5,518 nucleotides of DNA, taken from NCBI GenBank assembly GCA_000438115.1, contig FR903614.1, positions 1-5,518 on the forward strand, given 5' to 3'. The translations under genes were made by a program, and so were the position numbers. A model generated the notes under the pieces. That model was not told the DNA's origin. It ran no database searches and was given only the letters and a program-made list of their open reading frames with translations. The stretch comes from Prevotella sp. CAG:617. GTDB lineage: Bacteria > Bacteroidota > Bacteroidia > Bacteroidales > Bacteroidaceae. Below, piece by piece: positions 1 to 5,518 of the stretch. How positions within the stretch are numbered: the first letter of the stretch is position 1; each line of letters opens with the position of its first letter.

Positions 1-48
1 CCGTCCGGCAGCCTCTCCGCGCTTGGCGGAAAACGGGCTGCCGGACGG
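1..48 (-). terminator. Nested GC-rich hairpin, probable transcription terminator of the ilvE block
   Basis: A perfect 13-base inverted repeat, ccgtccggcagcc at 1-13 and its complement at 36-48, encloses a smaller hairpin with tccgc at 16-20 pairing with gcgga at 26-30. It lies 46 bases past the stop codon of the last gene in the block, which fits an intrinsic terminator for minus-strand transcription. The expected U-tract would fall to the left of base 1, outside the window, so this cannot be confirmed. On the plus strand the stem is not followed by a T run. It could instead be an intergenic repeat or part of a bidirectional terminator. Confidence 0.6.
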
Positions 49-94
49 CTGCTGTGGGGGTCTCGCAAAGGTGACGCCGCCGGGGCGCGCATCC

Positions 95-991
95 TTACTT
101 CTTCATGCTCATGGAGCCTGAGCCAATCATCTGTCCGTCGGTAAAGATGTAGGCGTTGTAGGTGCCGGCGCTCAGGTACTCGTTGACCGGAACGTAAACC
201 GTTACGCGCGTTTCCTGTCCGGTGTATTCAATGGTTTTCTGGGCTGAGCAGGTCAGTGAGCGGTTCTCGTAGTTGAACGAGCCGGAGACGTTGACCACCT
301 CGTTGCCCGGTTTGGTCAGGCGCACGTAGATGGTGCGGTTGCCGGTTTGTGCCGTCACGTTGCGGGTGATGGAGAAACTGATGGCAAAGCGGTTGATGTC
401 CTTGGTCTTCTTGGCAGCCTTGCCGTTCTTCTTGAGCGGTGAGATGCTGATGCCGGTGGCGTCAAGCTGGGCGGCTACGGCCACTTTTTCCGACAGGCTC
501 TGCTTTTCGGCGTTGAGGCCCGAAATCTGCATGGTGGCTTCGTTGTACTGCGCCCGTGCCGCGTCACGCTCGTTGGTGAGCGTCTGGTTGAGACGCTGCA
601 GCGAGTCGACCTGACGGATGTAGGTGCGCAACACCTGGCGCACGGTGGCCAGTTCGCGTTTGAGGCGCGCAATTTCGCGGGCGTCGTTGCTCTTTACGCT
701 GCGCAGCTCCTGCAGCAGGTCTTCGGCGCGTTTCTGCTCCTTTTCCAGCTGTGTCAGCAGCGAATCGTTCTTGACGGAATTTTTCAGCTCGTCGTATTGC
801 AGGGCAAACTGGGCATATTCGTTTTCCATTTCCTGCTTGTCGAGCGCAGCCAGTTGTTCCAGGCTGGCGTTTTGTTCGGCCTGTTTCTTCTGATAGTTGT
901 GCTGATAGATGAAAAAGCCTATCAGACCTACAACCAGCAGCGCGCAGGCTACTGAAAGACCAATAATCAGTGCTTTAGTTTTTTTCTCCAT
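95..991 (-). CDS. Membrane-anchored coiled-coil protein, function unknown
   Basis: The 298-residue product has a short basic N-terminus (MEKKTK), then one hydrophobic segment at about residues 7-29, a long Glu/Gln/Lys/Arg-rich coiled-coil region at about 33-175, a basic linker (LKKNGKAAKKTK, 186-197) and a C-terminal domain at about 200-298. The last part alternates hydrophobic and polar residues (for example NRTIYVRLTKPG) and has the look of a beta-sandwich. Cys16 sits inside the hydrophobic segment but lacks a good lipobox, so a transmembrane anchor is more likely than a lipoprotein. The expected topology is N-terminus in the cytoplasm with the coiled coil and beta domain in the periplasm. 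I recall similar uncharacterised proteins in Bacteroides and Prevotella, but no function can be assigned. The ATG at 991 is 15 bases past the stop of the DUF975 gene, and no Shine-Dalgarno sequence is visible. It is the last gene before the hairpin at the left edge. Confidence 0.85.
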   Translation of the reverse strand: MEKKTKALIIGLSVACALLVVGLIGFFIYQHNYQKKQAEQNASLEQLAALDKQEMENEYAQFALQYDELKNSVKNDSLLTQLEKEQKRAEDLLQELRSVKSNDAREIARLKRELATVRQVLRTYIRQVDSLQRLNQTLTNERDAARAQYNEATMQISGLNAEKQSLSEKVAVAAQLDATGISISPLKKNGKAAKKTKDINRFAISFSITRNVTAQTGNRTIYVRLTKPGNEVVNVSGSFNYENRSLTCSAQKTIEYTGQETRVTVYVPVNEYLSAGTYNAYIFTDGQMIGSGSMSMKK

Positions 992-1006
992 TGTTTTGTG
1001 ATAAAA

Positions 1007-1677
1007 TTAGGCGTTTACAGATTGGATATCTTCTTGCATTTGATTGAGATATTCTTCTTTCACGTCCTCATAGAAAGCGGCCTGCGTGCTGTGTACATAC
1101 GGAGTCAGCCACAGGAAACCAATGCCCAGCGTCAGGATGCAGAGCAGAAACCACCCGATAAACGAGAGGTGGAGCAGGAAAAGCTCCAGCTTGTGACCGC
1201 GCATCATGCGCATGCTCAGCTCGATGGCCGCGTTGCCCTGCAGCTTGGGATCGTCGTAGAGAATGTACGGCGTCATGGCGTAGGAGTAGGACTTGACGAT
1301 GCCGGGGATAATCAGCAACAGGGCCCAAAGCACCGTATAGATACTCTGCAGAAACAGGGTCAGGAAGATGCGGCCAAAGTCGCGGAAACCGTCAAACAGC
1401 GTGCCGAGTTCGTCAAAATGCGGGTCGCGCAGGTTGCGCAGAAACATGATGGCGAATCCCCATTCAAGCACCGCATAAATCAGCGAGACCACGACGGTGA
1501 ACAGCGTGGACCAGTTGACTTGGGGACTGTTGGGATACATCAGCCCCGTGATGGTGGAGGGTAGGCTCAGTGCGCAGTTGATAATGAGCATGAGCAGGGT
1601 GACCAGCACACAAACGACGTCCATTTTCCTTTCAGCGAGGCGCGGGCCTCTTTCTTGAGTGTTGCAAAAGATTTCAT
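1007..1677 (-). CDS. DUF975-family multi-pass membrane protein, interrupted by a frameshift
   Basis: Most of the DUF975 family (PF06161) protein is readable in one frame from about 1620 down to the TAA at 1007-1009. It has hydrophobic segments at roughly residues 22-40, 58-79, 103-126 and 163-193 of the restored product, the family-like motif SYSYAMTPYILYDDP near 129-143, and LSFIGW followed by a Gly-rich hydrophobic stretch near 170-190. The conserved N-terminus is in a different frame: the ATG at 1675-1677 gives MKSFATLKKEARASLKGKW, which matches the family's usual Lys/Arg-rich start ending in LKGxW. That frame runs into a TGA at 1567-1569 after 36 codons. Reading through requires removing two bases, or adding one, between about 1600 and 1621. 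The repaired length is about 222 residues. Starts at ATG 1624 (205 residues) or TTG 1729 (240 residues) keep a single frame but lose or scramble the N-terminus. The gene is 44 bases downstream of ilvE and probably cotranscribed with it. The family's biochemical role is unknown. Confidence 0.8.
1600..1621 (-). other. Frameshift zone in the DUF975 gene
   Basis: On the minus strand, codons AAA TGG ACG TCG TTT GTG (ending at base 1609) continue the N-terminal frame. CTG GTC ACC CTG (starting at 1606) begins the frame that encodes the rest of the protein. The switch falls in or near the short repeat GTGTG (1607-1611). Removing one GT unit gives a product reading KGKWTSFVLVTLLMLI, which has the spacing I would expect between the conserved Trp and the first membrane segment. 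Adding one base would also restore the frame. No classical -1 slippery heptamer (X XXY YYZ) lies in the correct register, so programmed frameshifting is not supported. Confidence 0.75.
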
Positions 1678-1721
1678 ATCGGTTATAAGGTTGGGATAAG
1701 GTGAATATTCTGGTGTAACGA

Positions 1722-2741
1722 TTAGTCAACTACGGTAATCCATCCGTGAACGTCGGGTTCGATGCCGTACTGGATGTTGCGCAGCTTGTTGTAGAGCTTG
1801 GTACTGATGGGGCCGGGCTTGCCGTCCTTGCTGATGACGTACTTTTTGTGGTTTTCCAGGTCGTCGATTTCGGCAATCGGACTGATTACGGCGGCTGTAC
1901 CGCAGGCGCCGGCCTCTTCAAAGGTCTCGAGCTCCTCTTCCGGAATCTGGCGGCACTCTACCTTGATGCCCATGTCCTCAGCCAGTTGCTGCAGGCTGCG
2001 GTTGGTGATGGACGGCAGGATGGACGATGATTTCGGGGTAATATACGTGTTGTTCTTGATGCCGAAGAAGTTGGCTGCACCGCACTCGTCGATGTATTTC
2101 TTTTCCTTGGCGTCCAGATAGAACTCACTGCAGTAGCCTGCCTCGTGGGCAATCTGGTTGGCCTTCAGGCTGGCTGCATAGTTGCCGCCCACCTTGTAGC
2201 GTCCGGTGCCGAGGGGGGCTGCACGGTCGTAGTCGCGGATGATGACGTAGTTGTTGGCGGCAAAACCACCCTTGAAGTACGGGCCTACGGGAGTGACGAA
2301 AATCATGAACATGTACTCGTCGGCCGGATGTACGCCGACCTGGGCGCCGGTACCCAGCATGAGCGGGCGCAGGTAGAGCGAGGCACCGCTCTCGTAAGGC
2401 GGCACGAAGCGCTCGTTGAGCTTGACCACCTTCTTGGCCATTTCCACAAACAGTTCGGTAGGCACTTCGGGCATCAGGATGCCGCGGCAGGTGCTTTGCA
2501 GACGTGCGGCATTGTCGGCAATGCGGAACATGCGGATTTTGCCGTCGGGGCAACGAAAGGCTTTCTGTCCCTCAAAGGCCTCCTGACCGTAGTGCAGACA
2601 GGTAGCGGCCATGTGGATGTTGATGGTCTCGGAAGAGCTGACTTCAATTTCTCCCCATTTGCCGTTGCGATAGTAGCAGCGCACGTTGTAATCAGTGGGC
2701 ATGTAGCCAAAACGCAGGTTGGCCCAATCAATAGTTTCCAT
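1722..2741 (-). CDS. ilvE: Branched-chain amino acid aminotransferase (type II, PLP fold class IV)
   Basis: The enzyme catalyses reversible transfer of the amino group between leucine, isoleucine or valine and 2-oxoglutarate, using pyridoxal phosphate in the cytoplasm. The 339-residue length is normal for the eukaryote-like type II branched-chain aminotransferases. Visible landmarks are HYGQEAFEGQKAFR (50-63), NAARLQ with the phosphate-binding Arg80, SLYLRPLMLGTG (121-132), GTGRYKVGGNYAAS with the PLP Schiff-base Lys183 (178-191; lysine codon at 2193-2195), DECGAANFFGI with Glu219, which contacts the cofactor pyridine nitrogen, and GTAAVISPI (281-289). All key residues are present. The ATG at 2739-2741 is preceded by an A/T-rich leader and a promoter-like element, so this is the first gene of its block. 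No leader-peptide attenuator or riboswitch is visible; the leader would be only about 36 bases. No other amino-acid biosynthesis gene is adjacent in the window. Confidence 0.96.
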   Translation of the reverse strand: METIDWANLRFGYMPTDYNVRCYYRNGKWGEIEVSSSETINIHMAATCLHYGQEAFEGQKAFRCPDGKIRMFRIADNAARLQSTCRGILMPEVPTELFVEMAKKVVKLNERFVPPYESGASLYLRPLMLGTGAQVGVHPADEYMFMIFVTPVGPYFKGGFAANNYVIIRDYDRAAPLGTGRYKVGGNYAASLKANQIAHEAGYCSEFYLDAKEKKYIDECGAANFFGIKNNTYITPKSSSILPSITNRSLQQLAEDMGIKVECRQIPEEELETFEEAGACGTAAVISPIAEIDDLENHKKYVISKDGKPGPISTKLYNKLRNIQYGIEPDVHGWITVVD

Positions 2742-2776
2742 GGTAATTTATTTTTTATGCGATAAATGCAGGTTTA

Positions 2777-2809
2777 AACGGGGCAAATATACGGAATTTA
2801 TGGCAAAAA
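2777..2809 (-). promoter_or_regulatory. Bacteroidetes-type promoter upstream of ilvE
   Basis: Read on the minus strand, TATATTTG at 2791-2784 exactly matches the Bacteroidetes -7 consensus TAnnTTTG. A TTTTTG at 2809-2804 resembles the -33 TTTG element but is separated by only 12 bases, shorter than the usual spacing near 19. The -33 assignment is therefore weak and the A/T-rich DNA further upstream may contribute instead. The predicted transcription start is near 2777, giving a leader of roughly 36 bases before the ilvE ATG. Confidence 0.5.
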
Positions 2810-3029
2810 GTGTTTTTTACACCTGAAAAAAAGCGAAAAAGGATAGTTGCGGGCCGTAGGTAGGTTGCAAATCGTCGGAGATAAGGCCGTCAGCGCAGGC
2901 AGCGGTTTCGGTCCGGCAGGCCGTGGGCTTTCGGGGGCGAATAAGGAAGGCTTGAAGGGGCGGCGGGGCGGCGGTGTGGCTGCACGGGCGGCCGAGGCAG
3001 ATTAGCGCGCCGCAAAGCATAAAACGGGT

Positions 3030-3092
3030 GCCGGCTGTTTTATTTTACCTGCCGGGTATTTTGATTTATCCGCCGGCTTTTTGGGCGTGGGC
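3030..3092. repeat. Imperfect 21-base tandem repeat with GCCGG(C/G) cores
   Basis: Units begin at 3030, 3051 and 3072, each opening with GCCGGC or GCCGGG. The first two units agree at 15 of 21 positions (a GCCGG core, then a T-rich stretch). The third agrees only over its first half, so it is partial. Because GCCGGC is self-complementary, the units can pair with one another as CCGGC/GCCGG stems. The region begins about 55 bases past the wbqC-family stop, where a terminator or RNA-processing site would be expected. Confidence 0.4.
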
Positions 3093-3110
3093 GGCATGTA
3101 TGGCCGGCGG
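3070..3110 (-). terminator. Candidate hairpin downstream of the wbqC-family gene
   Basis: A perfect 8-base inverted repeat, ccgccggc at 3070-3077 and gccggcgg at 3103-3110, encloses a 25-base loop. It lies 37 bases beyond the stop codon of the wbqC-family gene. The minus-strand sequence after the stem is ataaatcaaaata, which is A/T-rich but not a U-tract, and the loop is long. It is therefore a weak candidate for an intrinsic terminator. Confidence 0.3.
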
Positions 3111-3147
3111 GGAGTGCGGAGGGAGAAAAGTGAGCGTGCAGGGAGGT

Positions 3148-3777
3148 TCAGAGGGACTCCCGGGCCATCTGGTGGAGCACGATGCGCGCTTCGGGACCCA
3201 GATTGAAGAGCAAATCGGCAATGCTGAGTTCGGGCAGGAAGCCGTTTTGCCGGCTGAACACCTGATAGTAGGGCGGTGTGGGTACCAGGGCCGGCTTTTT
3301 GGGCGAGATGGCCGTGCGCAGGTCGCGTACGTCGGGAGCCGTGTCGGTCAGGTAGTGCGAAGTGGGGCAGATGTGTGGCTCTATCTGGAGCAGGTCGCAT
3401 ACCACATGGTTAAGCCCGGCGTTGAAGTCGACCAGGCGCATGGGGCGGAATTCGTTGTAAAAGGGTCGGAATTCGTCGGCGTAATATTCAAAGTAAGGGC
3501 TGTTCTCGTAGGCCGCCACCAGCGCGTTCCAGTGAACGTGCTGCCAGTTGCCGTGCGGGCTGAGCATCACCTCGCCCGTGGGGCATTTGCCGCCGGTGCG
3601 CACGATGGGGATGGTAAGGTCCTGCACGCCTTGCGGGCCGGCAATGCGGCAGCGGTTGCGGTAGGTCTGTTTTTCATAATGGTCAAACTGTTCCATCCAC
3701 ACCGTGTCGGCGCGGAACATTTGGGCGTAGTAGCTGACCGGCCCCAGGTAGGCCGAGGTAAGTATGACTGAACGCAT
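3148..3777 (-). CDS. WbqC-family protein
   Basis: The 209-residue product matches the WbqC-like family (PF08889) along its length: SAYLGPVSYYAQMF (8-21), FDHYEKQTYRNRCRI (31-45), DLTIPI (53-58), a Trp/Tyr/Phe-rich core HWNALVAAYENSPYFEYYADEF (82-103, given here only as landmarks), and the C-terminal signature VFSRQNGFLPELSIADLLFN (173-192). The family is named after a Pseudomonas O-antigen gene and is suspected of a sugar or amino-acid transfer role, but the reaction is unproven here. No signal peptide is present, so it is presumably cytoplasmic. The frame stays open upstream to 4092, but that stretch overlaps the signal peptidase paralogue and reads as low-complexity shadow. The ATG at 3775-3777, directly before the conserved MRSVILTSAYLG, is the sensible start. 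It lies 31 bases after the paralogue's stop, suggesting cotranscription with the signal peptidase genes. Confidence 0.88.
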   Translation of the reverse strand: MRSVILTSAYLGPVSYYAQMFRADTVWMEQFDHYEKQTYRNRCRIAGPQGVQDLTIPIVRTGGKCPTGEVMLSPHGNWQHVHWNALVAAYENSPYFEYYADEFRPFYNEFRPMRLVDFNAGLNHVVCDLLQIEPHICPTSHYLTDTAPDVRDLRTAISPKKPALVPTPPYYQVFSRQNGFLPELSIADLLFNLGPEARIVLHQMARESL

Positions 3778-3808
3778 GCGTACGGGATTTTGGGTTTGGG
3801 CCGGAGAG

Positions 3809-4531
3809 TTACTCAAGCGGCTGGAAAAAACGTGAACCGCGCAGCCACCGGAAGAACGGCTGTGTGGTGTCAATGGAATAGCTGGTGCACAGGGCGCGGC
3901 CAACAAGGGCCGTGTGGGGTACAAAACCGAATTGTCCGGAGTCATATCCGTCGGGCGAGAAGGTCCAGTAGTAGGGCTTGGAAAAGAACGCATATTCCAG
4001 CCGTTGGCCGTCAAAGCGCAGGGCGGTGTCGTTGAGCAGTACCACGCGGCACTGTTCGTGAATGCGCATGGTGTTCCAGAGCAGGCGGGCATTGACCGGC
4101 GTTACGCGGATACGGCTGCCGGCAGTCGGCACGCGCAGGGGCTGGGCGTCGGTAGTGGTGCGCCAGGGCAGCACCCTGCGCCTTACGGGGTCAATCCATA
4201 CCGTATCGCCCGGCAGGGCCTCGCAGCGGGCCAGACACATGCGGCGGCGGCCTTCGGTCTCGTGGCGGTCCGACGGGTCGTGAAACACCATCCATTCACC
4301 CTTTTTCGGATAGCGCGTACCCCAGCGGTGATAACCCCAGACGGCCTCGCCCGGAAGTCGCAGCCCGTAGTAGGTGCGGCTGACCAGAATACGGTCGCCA
4401 CATTCCAGCGTAGGGCTGCAATGGGCCGATGTAACCCTCAGTTGCGAAACGACACACCCCCGGAGCAGGGCCACAGCCAGCAGGGCCGTGGCCAGCGAGA
4501 TGGCAAGGGTGAGTGCGTTCCGGCGTTTCAT
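3809..4531 (-). CDS. S26-family signal peptidase I paralogue, probably catalytically inactive
   Basis: The 240-residue product has a basic N-terminus (MKRRN), one membrane segment at about residues 5-23, and recognisable signal peptidase I boxes in the normal order: TSAHCSPTLECGDRILV (34-50), YYGLRLP, KKGEWMVFHDP, RCEALPGDTV (102-111) and SPDGYDSGQFGFVP (192-205). The catalytic serine of the SGSMxPTL box is His37 here (codon 4421-4423), the adjacent Met is Cys38, the position of the E. coli lysine base (VVFK) is His84, and GDNRDNS is eroded to SPDGYDS. The fold is likely kept but classical Ser/Lys peptidase activity is doubtful. A longer start at 4603 adds 24 residues (MAAPPAHGIPL onward) and leaves only 9 bases after lepB. 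I prefer 4531 because it places Lys/Arg directly before the membrane segment. The gene sits between true lepB and the wbqC-family gene, and from memory many Bacteroidales have a similar degenerate copy there. A role as partner or regulator of LepB is inference. Confidence 0.85.
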   Translation of the reverse strand: MKRRNALTLAISLATALLAVALLRGCVVSQLRVTSAHCSPTLECGDRILVSRTYYGLRLPGEAVWGYHRWGTRYPKKGEWMVFHDPSDRHETEGRRRMCLARCEALPGDTVWIDPVRRRVLPWRTTTDAQPLRVPTAGSRIRVTPVNARLLWNTMRIHEQCRVVLLNDTALRFDGQRLEYAFFSKPYYWTFSPDGYDSGQFGFVPHTALVGRALCTSYSIDTTQPFFRWLRGSRFFQPLE

Positions 4532-4612
4532 GTGTGTACGTTTAGGGTGAATCAGGAAGGATGTTTCAGGCAGCGGTATGCCATGGGCCGGCGGCGCGGC
4601 CATGCAGGTGGC

Positions 4613-5518
4613 CTACTGGATGTTGCCAACCCACTTGAGGATGCGGTTCCAGCGCACGTGGCCGCTGCCCCATCCGTAGTCGTCGTCAAACGATACCCAG
4701 ACAAACAGCGGTTTGCCCACGATGTGGTTCTCGGGTACGAAGCCCCAGAAACGGGAGTCGGCCGAATTGTCGCGGTTGTCGCCCATCATCCAGTAATAGT
4801 CCATCTTAAAGGTGTAGCGGTCGGTGGCGCGGCCGTTGATGTAGATTTTGCCGTTGCGCACCTCGAGCTTGTTGTTTTCGTAGTTGCGTATGGGGCGTTC
4901 GTAGATGGGCAGGTTTTGCAGAGTGAGCTTGAGCGTGGCGCCGCGCTTGGGAATCCACACGGGGCCGTAGTCGGCTGTGGTCCACTTTTTGTACATGTTC
5001 TGCGGGTAGAGCCATTCGCCATAGGCCGGGGCCGGCATGATGGCGTCTACCAGGTCCTTGCGGCTCTTGAGCGTCTGGAGCAGATTGCGGGTCAGCGGCA
5101 TGATGCGCCACATGTTGTCGCCGCCGTCGGGAATGACGGAGAGGTCTTCCTGCGTAATGCCCCACTGCTGTACCATGTCGAGCGTCAGTGGCTGCGCAAA
5201 GTGAACGAAATAGCTGTATTGCGCATTTTCGGGCTCGCGGTTGGGACGGCCGTCAAGATAGATGGTGTTGTGGCGGATTTGGAGCGTTTGTCCGGGCAGG
5301 CCCACGCAGCGCTTCACGTAGTTTTCGCGGCGGTCGGCGGGGCGGCTCAGCACGCGGCCGTACTGTGAGGGGTTCTCGTTGATAATCTGTCGGCCGGCCT
5401 GGTAAATGCGGCGGTAGACGGCCTGCTGCTGCTCGTAGCTCATGCCGGGGCTGACGGTGTCGCCGGGCAGGGCGGCAGCTCCCGTCTGATAGGCCAGGCG
5501 GTAGAAGTCCATGTCCTG
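4613..5518 (-). CDS. lepB: Signal peptidase I, N-terminus beyond the window
   Basis: This is the C-terminal 301 residues of signal peptidase I, the inner-membrane serine protease that removes signal peptides from Sec- and Tat-exported proteins. The frame is open to the right edge. Visible family boxes are ENYVKRCVGLPGQTL (codons around 5280-5326) and WMMGDNRDNSADSRFWGFVP near the C-terminus, with the canonical GDNRDNSxDSR at 4751-4783. Between them lies an insertion of roughly 150 residues that is typical of the long Bacteroidetes LepB proteins. The membrane anchor, the SGSMxPTL box with the catalytic serine, and the lysine region are all outside the window, so activity cannot be judged directly, but the visible boxes are intact. 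The ATG at 5512 is internal and not the true start, because the sequence before it continues the protein. The stop is TAG at 4613-4615. In many Bacteroidales dapB lies upstream of this gene, but that would be off the window. Confidence 0.93.
   Translation of the reverse strand, partial: QDMDFYRLAYQTGAAALPGDTVSPGMSYEQQQAVYRRIYQAGRQIINENPSQYGRVLSRPADRRENYVKRCVGLPGQTLQIRHNTIYLDGRPNREPENAQYSYFVHFAQPLTLDMVQQWGITQEDLSVIPDGGDNMWRIMPLTRNLLQTLKSRKDLVDAIMPAPAYGEWLYPQNMYKKWTTADYGPVWIPKRGATLKLTLQNLPIYERPIRNYENNKLEVRNGKIYINGRATDRYTFKMDYYWMMGDNRDNSADSRFWGFVPENHIVGKPLFVWVSFDDDYGWGSGHVRWNRILKWVGNIQ

Larger units (their letters stand above)
2742..3147. other. Intergenic region between wbqC-family gene and ilvE, no supported gene
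   Basis: This 406-base gap divides into an A/T-rich promoter zone (about 2742-2850), a GC-rich middle (about 2850-3020) with the octamer ggggcggc repeated in tandem at 2957-2972, and a repeat and hairpin zone (3030-3110) close to the end of the wbqC-family gene. A 67-codon open frame on the minus strand (2817-3020) is rich in Pro, Ala and Cys, matches no family I recognise, and ends in the A/T-rich zone. I do not support it as a gene. No tRNA or recognisable structured RNA is seen. Confidence 0.6.

Noticed and set aside
998..1564. A 188-codon plus-strand open frame opposite the DUF975 gene
   Set aside because: It is antisense to a clear membrane-protein frame, and its Gln/His/Asp-rich composition is that of a shadow of hydrophobic codons.
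1600..1630. Programmed -1 ribosomal frameshifting in the DUF975 gene
   Set aside because: No slippery heptamer sits in the right register near the switch, and I know of no such mechanism in this family. A mutation or sequence error is simpler.
1622..1729. TTG start at 1729 for the DUF975 gene, overlapping the ilvE stop
   Set aside because: The residues it adds (MTNRYTRIFTLSQPY onward) do not look like the family. The same DNA encodes the family N-terminus in another frame from 1677.
2817..3020. A 67-codon minus-strand open frame between the wbqC-family gene and ilvE
   Set aside because: No recognisable motif, a biased composition from GC-rich DNA, and it runs into the upstream promoter region.
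3778..4092. N-terminal extension of the wbqC-family frame upstream of its ATG at 3777
   Set aside because: It overlaps the signal peptidase paralogue in another frame and translates to Pro/Ser/Thr/Ala-rich sequence without family similarity. WbqC homology begins at MRSVILTSAYLG.
4532..4603. Upstream ATG at 4603 as the start of the signal peptidase paralogue
   Set aside because: It would add 24 Pro/Ala-rich residues ahead of the basic MKRRN and membrane segment. It remains possible because it would tighten the gap to lepB to 9 bases, but 4531 fits the family better.
3914..5368. A 484-codon open frame on the plus strand opposite lepB and its paralogue
   Set aside because: It is antisense to two recognisable genes, shows no family motifs, and is rich in Val, Ala, Gly and His as expected from reading GC-rich codons backwards.

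Overview
The window looks like chromosomal DNA from a GC-rich member of the Bacteroidales, most likely Prevotellaceae or a close relative. This rests on four things: a long Bacteroidetes-type signal peptidase I next to a degenerate paralogue and a WbqC-family gene; a type II branched-chain aminotransferase of Bacteroidales character; A/T-rich leaders without clear Shine-Dalgarno sequences; and a TAnnTTTG-type -7 promoter element. The genus cannot be fixed from the sequence alone. Every gene I can support is on the minus strand, so transcription runs from the right edge to the left edge.

Right block (about 5518 to 3148): the C-terminal two thirds of signal peptidase I (lepB, cut by the window edge), a second S26-family signal-peptidase-like protein whose catalytic motifs are eroded, and a 209-residue WbqC-family protein. 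Gaps are 81 and 31 bases, so this is probably one operon. The theme is envelope and export.

Middle (3147 to 2742): about 400 bases with no gene I can support. It holds GC-rich inverted repeats and an imperfect 21-base tandem repeat just downstream of wbqC, a short G-rich tandem repeat, and an A/T-rich promoter zone directly before ilvE.

Left block (2741 to 95): ilvE (branched-chain aminotransferase), a DUF975-family multi-pass membrane protein, and a single-pass membrane-anchored coiled-coil protein with a C-terminal domain likely to be beta-rich. Gaps are 44 and 15 bases, suggesting a second operon. It is followed by a strong nested hairpin at the left edge, probably the terminator. The DUF975 gene carries a clear frameshift: its conserved N-terminus starts at 1677 in one frame and the rest of the protein continues in another, with the switch between about 1600 and 1621. 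Either the gene is broken or the sequence has an error there.

I see no phage, insertion sequence, CRISPR array, tRNA or rRNA. I do not see an obvious new multi-gene system. The two observations most worth checking are the DUF975 frameshift and the signal peptidase paralogue that has lost its catalytic serine.
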